This document shows, piece after piece, positions 1-7,540 of a stretch of 11,075 nt of DNA (within the stretch, counting starts at the first letter, position 1; every line of letters begins with the position of its first letter). The notes beneath the pieces are model-generated. The model ran no database searches, was not told the origin of the DNA, and saw only the letters and a program-made list of their open reading frames with translations. The DNA is from JBLHKS01 sp047620505 (lineage in GTDB: Bacteria > Verrucomicrobiota > Verrucomicrobiia > Verrucomicrobiales > DEV007). The stretch lies in NCBI GenBank assembly GCA_047620505.1, contig JBLHKS010000225.1, positions 1 to 11,075 on the forward strand. The letters are read 5' to 3'. The translations under genes and the position numbers were made by a program.

Positions 1-113
1 TTTTCGAGACTGATTCGAAGCCTGTAGATTCCGTCTTCTCAGCGTTGGGCTGCCGACCTCCTAGACCCCACTCGGCATCAAAAAATCCAGAAAGTTTTCC
101 ACACCGTTGATTA

Positions 114-120
114 AAAGGAG
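114..120 (+). promoter_or_regulatory. Shine-Dalgarno site fixing the start of the CxxCH protein
   Basis: AAAGGAG lies seven bases before the ATG at 128, an ideal match and spacing. The same frame is open back to a TTG at 107, but that would place the ribosome binding site inside the coding region, so the ATG at 128 is the better start. This is the clearest Shine-Dalgarno sequence in the window; most other genes here have weak ones or none. Confidence 0.75.
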
Positions 121-127
121 AGAATCC

Positions 128-1459
128 ATGATTACTTCAAAAGAATCAACAACGCGCGGGGCTCGAAGTCTTCAGCTTCAGCGTCTCGTAAGCACTTCAC
201 TGCTCGTCCTCTTTCTCGGGCACCTGCTGACTAGTCGCATCCACGGGGCAGAGGACCAGGCTGATCCATACGACGCACTTTACGATGTGATCATGACGCG
301 GTTCGGGCCGGACGGAAAATCGTATGCAGAGAATGAAAGCACCCCAGCAATTTTTGCATGGTCAGAGTTCCCATTTGATGACAAGACATTCAAGAAGTTC
401 GACGAGGCCTTGGATGCGTTTGGGGCTCTTCCACAGGAAAAGATCGAGGAGTACAGTGATGTTAAGCGTGCTTTGCTGCAACGCCATCTCTGGAAAGTAT
501 TTGATGCGACCTTTCCATTTATCAATTGGAAAGAAGGCTACTACTGGAGTGGTCGTACACGGTTCCCTAAAACTCATATGGATCGCCGCGAAGCAGTCCA
601 GCCTCGGATTGCAACGCTTATTCAAAGACTTGCTCTAACAAAGGAACAAATCCAAGCGCTTCCCAACACAATGGCGGCGACGGTAGAGTCAGGTGATTTT
701 GAGGAGAGTCACGATCCCGCGGACCGGTTCAAGCGCTTCCTCCCGGGCGACCCCTATTCAAAAGAAAGCCCGTGGTTTTGCATGAGCGAGGCTGGCGATG
801 CCATCCCGGCGAGTGTCCACACGGGCGAGCGTCAATCGCGGTCGATGTTCCTTTCCTTCATGCGTCTTCCTGGAGGTCGCATCGAGACTCGCAAGTATGT
901 GGAGAATTTGAAGAAAGTTGCGGAAGTATTTCCCGTCGGGACGCAGTTCGCACTCATCGAGCAAGCGTTCTTGATCAGCGATGAAGGCGAACTGATTCTC
1001 AGTCCGTTGATCGTCAGCATCCAGTTACGCGCCTACTTGGATTTGGAACGGAGCGCGAATGCCGCACGTCCCGATGCGACGCAATGTTTGGCTGAATTCG
1101 TCATGCAGCCGCGCCAACTCATGCAGGGAAATGCGGTCATGAAGGCAATGAAACCAGATGACCGCCGCTTTGAAGCCGGTGACGAAGATTGTCAATTGAG
1201 TGGTGGCCCCCACGATCCGTTTGAAGGACGAATGCCGGCTACAACACGCCTCAATCTCTGCATGGCTTGCCATGCCGGGGCGCCCGCGAAAAGTGCTCAT
1301 GCGGTCCTGACGACAGGCTTTTCTTTTAATAGAAAAGCTAGCCTGCATATTGAGGAAGGAAGTCCTGCAGAGATCAGCAAGGCGACGTCTGCACAGAAGC
1401 GAGACAGTGTGGCATGGAAAACATTGCACGGACTCTGGCGAGCGGACACTGGGAGATGA
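128..1459 (+). CDS. Exported protein of unknown family with a single CxxCH motif
   Basis: A 443-residue protein. The N-terminus has basic residues (R10, R13, R19) and then a hydrophobic stretch at about 20-35, followed by a possible cleavage near H39-G40-A41, so export to the periplasm is likely. Close to the C-terminus is C378-M-A-C381-H382, the form of a c-type haem attachment site. The rest does not match a domain I recognise; it is acidic in the N-terminal half and has further cysteines in the contexts FCMS, TQCLAE and EDCQLSG. If the motif binds haem, the protein could be a mono-haem electron-transfer or haem-enzyme subunit, but a metal site or a chance match is possible. By eye its codons are less GC-rich than those of the sulfatase or DUF1501 genes. 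It is followed by 121 non-coding bases, so it is probably its own unit. The gene is secure; the function is not. Confidence 0.85.
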   Translation: MITSKESTTRGARSLQLQRLVSTSLLVLFLGHLLTSRIHGAEDQADPYDALYDVIMTRFGPDGKSYAENESTPAIFAWSEFPFDDKTFKKFDEALDAFGALPQEKIEEYSDVKRALLQRHLWKVFDATFPFINWKEGYYWSGRTRFPKTHMDRREAVQPRIATLIQRLALTKEQIQALPNTMAATVESGDFEESHDPADRFKRFLPGDPYSKESPWFCMSEAGDAIPASVHTGERQSRSMFLSFMRLPGGRIETRKYVENLKKVAEVFPVGTQFALIEQAFLISDEGELILSPLIVSIQLRAYLDLERSANAARPDATQCLAEFVMQPRQLMQGNAVMKAMKPDDRRFEAGDEDCQLSGGPHDPFEGRMPATTRLNLCMACHAGAPAKSAHAVLTTGFSFNRKASLHIEEGSPAEISKATSAQKRDSVAWKTLHGLWRADTGR

Positions 1460-1507
1460 CCTACCCGATCGACCCCACTTTAGACCGGTAAAAAAACGGA
1501 AATAAAT

Positions 1508-1521
1508 GCGGTGATCATCGC
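1508..1521. promoter_or_regulatory. Near-palindrome upstream of the sulfatase gene, possible operator
   Basis: GCGGTGATCATCGC is self-complementary over 14 bases apart from one G-T pair and is centred on TGATCA. It lies in the 121-base gap between the CxxCH gene and the sulfatase, about 60 bases before the sulfatase ATG, where a repressor or activator site could be. No clear -10/-35 pair can be read near it and no second copy was noticed. A palindrome this short can arise by chance. Confidence 0.2.
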
Positions 1522-1580
1522 TACCAATCCCCAATAGTTACCCGCATTCGATAGGTCACTCACGCTCAGCCGTTCATCCT

Positions 1581-3445
1581 ATGAAATTCTTCTTCCTCGC
1601 CACCGTCCTCCTCGCCTTCGGATCGGCTCACGCCGCCGATAAGCCCAACATCCTCTGGATTTTCGCCGAGGACACCTCGCCCTGGATGGGGTGCTACGGC
1701 AACGAAGTCAACGCCGGGCAGACCCCGAACATCGACTCTATCGCCGCCCGCGGCGTGCGTTTCGCCCGAGCCTACGTTCCCGCGCCAGTTTGCTCGGCTT
1801 GCCGTTCAGCCATGATGGGTGGCCAGAATCAAATCCGCTTCGGGGCGCACGAACACCGCTCATCGCGAGCGCCCGATGCCCAACTTTCCCTTCCCAAAGG
1901 TATGAAGCTCCTCCCCCAAATCATGCGGGAAGGCGGCTACTTCACCGCCAACCTCGGCAAGACCGACTAGATTTTTTCTGGAATCAGGACGCCACCTACA
2001 CCCCAAAGCCAAAGCTCAAGAGCCAAACCGATTCCTGGGACATCCTCAAAGAAAACCAGCCCTTCTTCGTTCAAATGCAAACGCGCGGCGGAAAGAATAG
2101 CACCACGAAATTTCCGGCGAAACGTAAGACGGACCCCGCTTCGGTAATCGTCCCCGCCGACTATCCTGATAACGAAATATACCGGGAAACTGTCGCGCAA
2201 CACCACGACGCCATTCGCACCGACGATGACCACATCGGCAAGATTCTCGAAGGCCTCAAGGCCGCCGGTCTCGAGGAAAACACCATCGTCGTTTACTTCT
2301 CCGATCACGGTGCCAACCATCTCGTTCGCTACAAGCAGATGCCCACCGAAGGTGGCCTCCACGTCCCTTTCGTCGTCATGGGCCCGGATGCTTTCATCCC
2401 CGAGAATGGGGTGCGTAACGACCTCGTTAACATGCTCGATCTCTCCGCCACCACCCTCGCATGGGCCCGCCTTGAGCAACCCTCCTGGTTCGAAGGCCGC
2501 GACCTCTTTGCAGAAAATTTTCAACCTCGCGAATTCGTCGCTTCCGCCAAAGACCGGCTCGATCACACAATCGATCAGGTCCGAACGATTCGCACAGACT
2601 CCTTTCGTTATACGCGTAACTACAAACTCGACCGTATCCTTCTTCAACCTCAATATCGAGATGGCAAGCCGTACCTTGAGAACCTCAAAGAGCTCTACGC
2701 CGCTGGCGAACTTTCTGAAGTTCACACGAAGATATTCTTTGGAGAACGCGAACGCGAAGAACTCTTCGATATTTCCAAAGATCCCCATCAACTCGTCAAT
2801 CTTGCCGAGGATCTTGCCTACAAAGATGAACTCCAGCGCCATCGTGAACTGCTCGATCACTGGCTCGCCAAGGGCGACAAAGGCACAGGCGAAGAATCCG
2901 CCGCGGCCCTCCGGCACAACGGCGACGACTGGCAAGGCGGCCGCGGCGTGAACCCGGAATACGAAATCAACCGGCCCGACAACGACGGAGATGGACTCTC
3001 TGACAAATGGGAAAAGATCAACGGCCGCGATCCCTCCGATGGCCGCCTCCGCTACGAATTCGACTGCGGTGGTTGGCAAACCGAAGGCTGGGAAGCCATC
3101 GGCTTGCAGGACAACATCGCTGGCTTCCTGGGCTACCTCGACTTCGCGCTTGGGAAGGAAGAAGCCAGCCTGAAACGCTCAGATTTGAACGTCGCCGTGA
3201 CTGACGATGATGATGCCCTCGTCATCCGCCTCCGCTCCTCTGGTGATCTCAAGATCCAGCCCAAGGCTAACGGAAAAGCACTCGGTCAGGCGGTTGATCT
3301 CGCCACCAGCAAGGACTATTATGACCTTCGGATCACCCTTGGAAACGCCCCCGCCTGGAATGGGACCATCGAATCCCTGCAACTCGATTTCCACGGTAGG
3401 GAAGGGGATTTCATCGAGATTGACTCGATCCAGGTAACTCGCTGA
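1581..3445 (+). pseudogene. Secreted type I sulfatase, split by a one-base frameshift
   Basis: Codons from the ATG at 1581 give a signal peptide (MKFFFLATVLLAFGSAHA, cleavage after A18), the start of the sulfatase fold (NILWIFAED, with E30-D31 as likely metal ligands) and the formylglycine site C71-S-A-C-R75, which fits C-x-A-x-R. The frame stops at TAG 1968-1970 just after GYFTANLGKTD. The family sequence continues at once in another frame: NQPFFVQ, then DHG near 2303-2311 and EGGLHVPF, to TGA 3445. Joined, the product would be about 620 residues, resembling SGSH-like (N-sulfoglucosamine sulfohydrolase) sulfatases that act on sulfated glycans. The C-terminal part has a calcium-loop-like segment DNDGDGLSDKWE (2978-3013) and then a probable beta-rich module of about 140 residues. 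As read, the 129-residue N-terminal piece lacks most of the active site, so it would be inactive. No clear ribosome binding site precedes 1581. The gene is convergent with RNase R, 46 bases apart. Confidence 0.88.
1965..1972 (+). other. Frameshift site within the sulfatase gene
   Basis: The sequence reads GAC TAG AT at the break. Adding one C gives GAC TAC GAT TTT TTC TGG, that is D-Y-D-F-F-W, which extends GKTD in the way sulfatases usually do (GKTDYxF). The downstream run of six T cannot by itself explain the stop, because TAG lies before it. There is no slippery heptamer of the X-XXY-YYZ type upstream, so programmed frameshifting is unlikely. Real mutation and sequencing error cannot be told apart from this sequence. 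Confidence 0.75.
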
Positions 3446-3491
3446 ATCCCTTCAAGCACGATTTCGCCGCCGCTTAAAAATCAGCAGCTGC

Positions 3492-5654
3492 TCAACCTCC
3501 CCGTTTTCTGCTGGATCGCTTCCGAGATGATCTCTTTTTCGAGTGTTGCGGGCGTTTCCCGGTCGATGCGAGCCGGAAATCGACCTGTTTTTTGAAGGAA
3601 TCCACTTTAGCGACTTCAACGTCAAGACGATCGCCTAACTGTATAACACGGCGGGTGCGGCGGCCTTGGACTTCGCCGCGCGCGGCATTGAATTCGTAGA
3701 AATCGTCTTCAATGATAGAGAGAGGCACGATGCCTCGCATTCCAAGATCGGGAACGTCGATGAAGAGGCCGAAATTCCGAACGTCCGTGACGAGCGCCTC
3801 GTACTTTTGCGGCTTTCCGGCTTTCAGTTGAGTTTTGAGAAAAGCGTAGAGTTTAACGTCTTTGCTATCTCGTTCTGCATCGGCTGAGTTGCGTTCTGTG
3901 CCTGAAATATGGCTGGCGATTTTCGACAACTCCGCTGGAGCGGCGCTCTTCTTTTCGAACAGGCTTCTATGCACGATCAGATCGGCGTATCGACGGATTG
4001 GCGAGGTGAAATGCGCATACTTATCCTTGGCTAATCCGTAGTGGCCCAAAGCCTCGACGGCATAGCGAGCTCTCATCAGCGATTTCAGAAACCCGATCTT
4101 CAGCGCCGGACCGATCGTGAGACCGCCCAATCGTTTGAGCAGTTTCTGGACCTCGGCCGCCTTTTCCAGATTACCACATTGGATGTTGTGGCTCAGCACT
4201 TCTTCCCGGTATTCGCGAAGCCGCGCCGGATCCGGTTTTTCATGGACTCGATGAATCGCGGGACGCTTCTGCTTCATCAAACGACCGGCCACGGCTTCGT
4301 TCGCGAGAAGCATAAATTCCTCGATCAATTGGTGTGATGGATCGGTCTCGACCTTCTCAATCTTTTCAACCCGGCCGTGCTCATCGAGCCGAATCTTAGT
4401 TTCTGGAAAATCGAGATCGAGCGAGCCTGACTTGAATCGCAAGCGCCGGATTTTCTGCGCCAGATTCCCCGCAGAGCGCAGCATTTCCTCGATGGCATCA
4501 TTCGGCTTGCTGTTCAAAACGGCTAACGCCTCTTCGTAGCTGTAGCGTCTTTGCGAGTGAATCACGGCCGGATAAAACCGGGTGCGCTGGACCTTGCCGT
4601 CGTCGTCGATCAGAAATTCGACACACTTCGTGAGCCGATCGACATTCGGTTTGAGCGAGCACAATTCGTTGCTGAGCACCTCCGGTAGCATCGGAATCAC
4701 GCGGTCCACCAGATAGGTGGAGTTTCCGCGGCTACGCGCCTCAATATCGAGCGCGGATCCCGGCTTAACATAATGTGAGACGTCCGCGATGTGAACCCAG
4801 AGCTTCCACTGATTTGAATCTTTGCGCTTAAGATAGAACGCGTCGTCGAAGTCCTTCGCGTCCGCCGGATCGATCGTGATGACCGAATGACCTCGGCAAT
4901 CCGTGCGGTCGGTGAGGTCCTTTTTCCCTACCTCTTTGCCGTGATTCTTGACCTCCTTGAGCACCTTGGGCGGGAATTTGAGCGGCAGCTCGTATTGTCG
5001 GATCACGCCCAGCATGTCGACGCCCTCTTCGGTCGGTGGCCCAAGGACCTCGGTAATCACGCCTTCCGGATTGCTGTTCCGCGATTCCCATTCTCGAATT
5101 TCGACGACGACTTTGTCTCCGGCACGAGCCTCGCGGCCGACGTCTTTGGCTGGGGGAACCGTGATGTCGTGCTGCAAACGCGGATCGTCGGGAATGACGT
5201 ATTGAAATTGCCGGCCGATTTTCAGCGTGCCCACGATCTGGTTTCGGCGGCGCTCGAGAACGCGGACGACGGTTCCGGTCTCGGTTTTGGTGTCCTTGGT
5301 TCGCTTGCCTTGTGGACGAATATCGCGTCGAACGAGAACGCGATCGTCGTGTAGCGCTGTGCCCGTTTCGTTAGCTGAAATCGAGATTTCGCCGAGCCCC
5401 GGTTCGTCAGGGGTCAGGAACCCGCGACCGTGCCGGGTGATCTGGATTCGCCCGGGAATCAAGTCGGCTTCCTTTGGCAGGATGTAGCGATTCCCTTTGA
5501 TTCGGGCGATCTGGCCGCTGCGCTCGAGTTCGCGGAGCGCATTCTGGAGGGTTTGTTGTTGGTTAGGAGCTAACTTGAGCCCCCGAAGCATTTCGGGAAC
5601 GTTTGCGGGCAAGTAATCTCGTTTGCCGAGTAGTTTTAGGATTTTATCTTCCAT
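3492..5654 (-). CDS. rnr: Ribonuclease R (3'-5' exoribonuclease, RNB/S1 family)
   Basis: A 720-residue protein of normal RNase R length. It degrades structured RNA processively from the 3' end, with roles in rRNA and mRNA turnover. Domains in order: winged helix (about 1-70, MEDKILKLLGKR onward), cold-shock OB folds (about 70-230), RNB catalytic domain (about 250-570) and S1 domain (618-697). The catalytic segment TIDPADAKDFDDA carries D262, D268, D270 and D271, matching the four acidic residues of Escherichia coli RNase R. The later RNB signature HFTSPIRRY starts at H548. The tail (about 700-720) is very basic and repetitive (KKRSSRKRSSRKRGG), as in many RNase R proteins, where such tails help bind RNA. 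The frame is open to an ATG at 5744, but the family N-terminus begins near MEDKIL, so the ATG at 5654 is preferred. Its ribosome binding site is poor, consistent with coupling to the small upstream frame. Confidence 0.96.
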   Translation of the reverse strand: MEDKILKLLGKRDYLPANVPEMLRGLKLAPNQQQTLQNALRELERSGQIARIKGNRYILPKEADLIPGRIQITRHGRGFLTPDEPGLGEISISANETGTALHDDRVLVRRDIRPQGKRTKDTKTETGTVVRVLERRRNQIVGTLKIGRQFQYVIPDDPRLQHDITVPPAKDVGREARAGDKVVVEIREWESRNSNPEGVITEVLGPPTEEGVDMLGVIRQYELPLKFPPKVLKEVKNHGKEVGKKDLTDRTDCRGHSVITIDPADAKDFDDAFYLKRKDSNQWKLWVHIADVSHYVKPGSALDIEARSRGNSTYLVDRVIPMLPEVLSNELCSLKPNVDRLTKCVEFLIDDDGKVQRTRFYPAVIHSQRRYSYEEALAVLNSKPNDAIEEMLRSAGNLAQKIRRLRFKSGSLDLDFPETKIRLDEHGRVEKIEKVETDPSHQLIEEFMLLANEAVAGRLMKQKRPAIHRVHEKPDPARLREYREEVLSHNIQCGNLEKAAEVQKLLKRLGGLTIGPALKIGFLKSLMRARYAVEALGHYGLAKDKYAHFTSPIRRYADLIVHRSLFEKKSAAPAELSKIASHISGTERNSADAERDSKDVKLYAFLKTQLKAGKPQKYEALVTDVRNFGLFIDVPDLGMRGIVPLSIIEDDFYEFNAARGEVQGRRTRRVIQLGDRLDVEVAKVDSFKKQVDFRLASTGKRPQHSKKRSSRKRSSRKRGG

Positions 5655-5854
5655 TTGTCTTTGTAGTGAGGTTTTTTGTGTCTGTGAAATTTGGTGAGAT
5701 CCAAGCCGAAGGCATGCGAGCGGCTTTCGATGTGCGCTTCGCATCCTGGCACAACGATAAAGGTCGCGGGGAAATGATGCGTGCGGTTGGCGATGAGAAC
5801 ATCGGCGTTTTCAGCCAGCTGCCGCAGTTTTCCCAAGAAAGGAAAGTTCCTCAT
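5636..5854 (-). CDS. Possible small basic protein overlapping the RNase R start
   Basis: A 72-residue reading frame, not recognised. The C-terminal half is rich in Lys and His (HRHKKPHYKDKWKIKS) and there is one Cys (in VPGCEAHIESR). Its stop lies 19 bases past the RNase R start codon in a different frame, the arrangement seen in translationally coupled pairs, and RNase R has no good ribosome binding site of its own. Third codon positions are moderately rich in G and C, like neighbouring genes. GAGG directly abuts the ATG at 5854, too close for an ideal Shine-Dalgarno site, so the true start may differ. No signal peptide or membrane segment is seen. A competing plus-strand frame (5603-5944) covers the same DNA but looks less protein-like. 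It may be a real small nucleic-acid-associated protein or just the leader of rnr. Confidence 0.45.
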   Translation of the reverse strand: MRNFPFLGKLRQLAENADVLIANRTHHFPATFIVVPGCEAHIESRSHAFGLDLTKFHRHKKPHYKDKWKIKS

Positions 5855-5978
5855 CCTCGGTCTCTGATCGAAGGACGAATTATGCAGATCGTCGCTCAGG
5901 TGACGCCTCCGCTAAAACCTGCCAAGCCAGCAACTGCTGAATGATGCTGCCTAATCCGGCCGTGTTCAACAAAGAATC

Positions 5979-7415
5979 ATGCTGAATTTGCTTCCATCTC
6001 GCCCGGGGCGCGGCCTGGCGATGCAACGACGAAATTTTCTGGCGGCTGCGAGCGCGGGTGCCGCGGGGCTGAGCCTTCCTCAAATTTTGCAGGCAAACAC
6101 GGCTTCGCAAACCGGTCAGGCTTTCGATGGCTCGGCCAAAAACTGCATCTACATCTTCTTGTGCGGCGGTCCGTCGCAGCTCGACATGTGGGATCCGAAA
6201 CCGGAGGCACCGAGCGGCATTCGAAGCGCTTTTCAGCCGATTTCGACAAACGTTCCCGGCATCCAGCTGACGGATCTGCTTCCCAAAACTGCGAAGCACG
6301 CCGATAAGATGGCGATCATCCGGTCGATGCATCACGACAACGCCAGTCACGATGTCGGGATCGCGCGGACGCTGCTTTCGATGGCGAATCCGCCTACCAA
6401 AAAGACCTCGCCGCCCGAGCGTCAGGATCCGCCTGCGGTTGGCGGGGCGTTGAGCTACTTGTTAGGCTCGCCGGGTGAGTTGCCGGCTTGGGTCACGCTG
6501 CCTCGGCACTTCACTACTGGGCCGCGATTCTTTAAAGGTCAGACCGCCGGGTTTCTCGGCCCGGAGTTCGATTCCTTCACTCCGGACGAGGCCAAAATCG
6601 ACTCGCTCGCCGCTAAGGAATTCGCCGTAAATTCGCTCCAACCCGCCGACGGGCTTACGCTCGAACGGCTGCGCTCACGTCAGCAGCTGCTGGACCGGAT
6701 GGACGGTCTCGCGGGCGATTGGCTTGAGTCGCCAGCGATCCTGCCGGCCAGGGAGCACCACGAAAAAGCCTTCGAGATGCTGACTTCCGATCAGGCTAAG
6801 CGCGCCTTCGATCTCACCGCCGAATCGCCCAAACTCCGCGACGCCTACGGCCGAAACGAATACGGCCAGAGCTTTTTGATGGCTCGTCGGCTCGTCGAAT
6901 CCGGCGTGCGGATGGTGAACGTGTTCTGGACATTTTACGGCGAAGACGGCTGCCAGTTTAACCTCTGGGATAATCACGGAATCGACGGCCTAGTCTGCGG
7001 CGGCTACAGCAAAGGCATCGACATGATCACCGCGCCGTACTGCGCTCCAGCCTTCGATCTGGCCTACTCGGCGCTGCTTGAGGATCTGCATCAACGCGGC
7101 CTGCTCGACGACACGATGGTGGTTGTGTTAGGCGAATTCGGCCGCACGCCCAAGATCAATAAAACCGCCGGTCGCGATCACTGGCCGAACTGCTATTCGG
7201 TCGTCCTCGCTGGCGGCGGCGTCCGCGGCGGACAGGTTTACGGGAAGAGCGACGCTCATGCGGCTTACGTCGATGAAAAACCGGTCACGCCTGACGATCT
7301 CGGCGCGACGATGTTCCACGCCTTCGGCATCCCGCCGAGCACGACGATTCCGGATCAGGCCGACCGCCCCGTTCCGCTGACAAAGGGCGGGCCGATCACT
7401 GAGCTATTCGGCTGA
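5979..7415 (+). CDS. Tat-exported DUF1501 family protein
   Basis: A 478-residue protein. DUF1501 proteins are exported, belong to the alkaline-phosphatase/sulfatase-like superfamily and are abundant in planctomycetes and verrucomicrobia; their reaction is not established. The N-terminus MLNLLPSRPGRGLAMQRRNFLAA has the usual family layout: a short lead, twin arginines R17-R18 in QRRNFL, then a hydrophobic stretch ending near LPQILQA. This favours the ATG at 5979 over the one at 6021. Family motifs are present: GGPSQLDMWDPKP from G63, MHHDNASHD with H118, H119 and H124, GEFGRTPKI from G385, and R399-D-H401-W. The histidines and acids in these motifs are candidate metal ligands. No clear Shine-Dalgarno site is seen. 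The usual partner, a DUF1549/DUF1553 cytochrome-like gene, is absent from this window. The ceramidase-like gene follows about 90 bases on, probably in the same transcript. Confidence 0.93.
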   Translation: MLNLLPSRPGRGLAMQRRNFLAAASAGAAGLSLPQILQANTASQTGQAFDGSAKNCIYIFLCGGPSQLDMWDPKPEAPSGIRSAFQPISTNVPGIQLTDLLPKTAKHADKMAIIRSMHHDNASHDVGIARTLLSMANPPTKKTSPPERQDPPAVGGALSYLLGSPGELPAWVTLPRHFTTGPRFFKGQTAGFLGPEFDSFTPDEAKIDSLAAKEFAVNSLQPADGLTLERLRSRQQLLDRMDGLAGDWLESPAILPAREHHEKAFEMLTSDQAKRAFDLTAESPKLRDAYGRNEYGQSFLMARRLVESGVRMVNVFWTFYGEDGCQFNLWDNHGIDGLVCGGYSKGIDMITAPYCAPAFDLAYSALLEDLHQRGLLDDTMVVVLGEFGRTPKINKTAGRDHWPNCYSVVLAGGGVRGGQVYGKSDAHAAYVDEKPVTPDDLGATMFHAFGIPPSTTIPDQADRPVPLTKGGPITELFG

Positions 7416-7435
7416 AGGACAGGCGGAGCTCTGAG

Positions 7436-7540
7436 ATGGCGGCGAAGAAAACATCCGGTGTTGCCTCGGATGAATGGAAATTCGTCGGGCCGCCGTGTTC
7501 GGGGCATGTCTTTACGAAGCCCCGCTCCTCGGCAAGTTAG
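7436..7540 (+). CDS. Possible 34-codon leader frame before the ceramidase-like gene
   Basis: A short frame, MAAKKTSGVASDEWKFVG onward, starts at an ATG preceded by GGAG (7425-7428) with a seven-base spacer, a better ribosome binding site than either large neighbour has. It ends at TAG 7538-7540, inside the 5' part of the ceramidase-like gene in a different frame. It could be a leader that feeds ribosomes to that gene, or simple coincidence. The protein has no features I recognise. Confidence 0.2.
   Translation: MAAKKTSGVASDEWKFVGPPCSGHVFTKPRSSAS

Noticed and set aside
3..110. Open frame from the window edge to TGA at 108-110, possible end of an upstream gene
   Set aside because: It gives only 35 codons of unremarkable, proline- and serine-rich sequence; nothing separates it from chance.
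1025..1534. 169-codon minus-strand frame opposite the 3' end of the CxxCH gene
   Set aside because: It is Cys/Arg-rich without pattern, and the plus strand has a good ribosome binding site and signal peptide.
1581..1975. Programmed frameshifting as an explanation for the split sulfatase
   Set aside because: There is no slippery heptamer before the stop, and a simple one-base loss restores the family sequence.
1967..3079. 370-codon open frame on the minus strand opposite the sulfatase
   Set aside because: It mirrors a well-matched sulfatase sequence with strong C-ending codon bias, which removes antisense stops. Its own translation is low in variety and has no domain pattern.
3483..3492. AGCAGCTGCT palindrome at the RNase R stop, followed on the minus strand by a T run
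   Set aside because: With no room for a loop it can form only about three base pairs, so it is not a credible terminator.
5603..5944. 113-codon plus-strand frame opposite the RNase R start
   Set aside because: It covers the well-supported N-terminus of RNase R and the more protein-like minus-strand frame, and it has no recognisable features.
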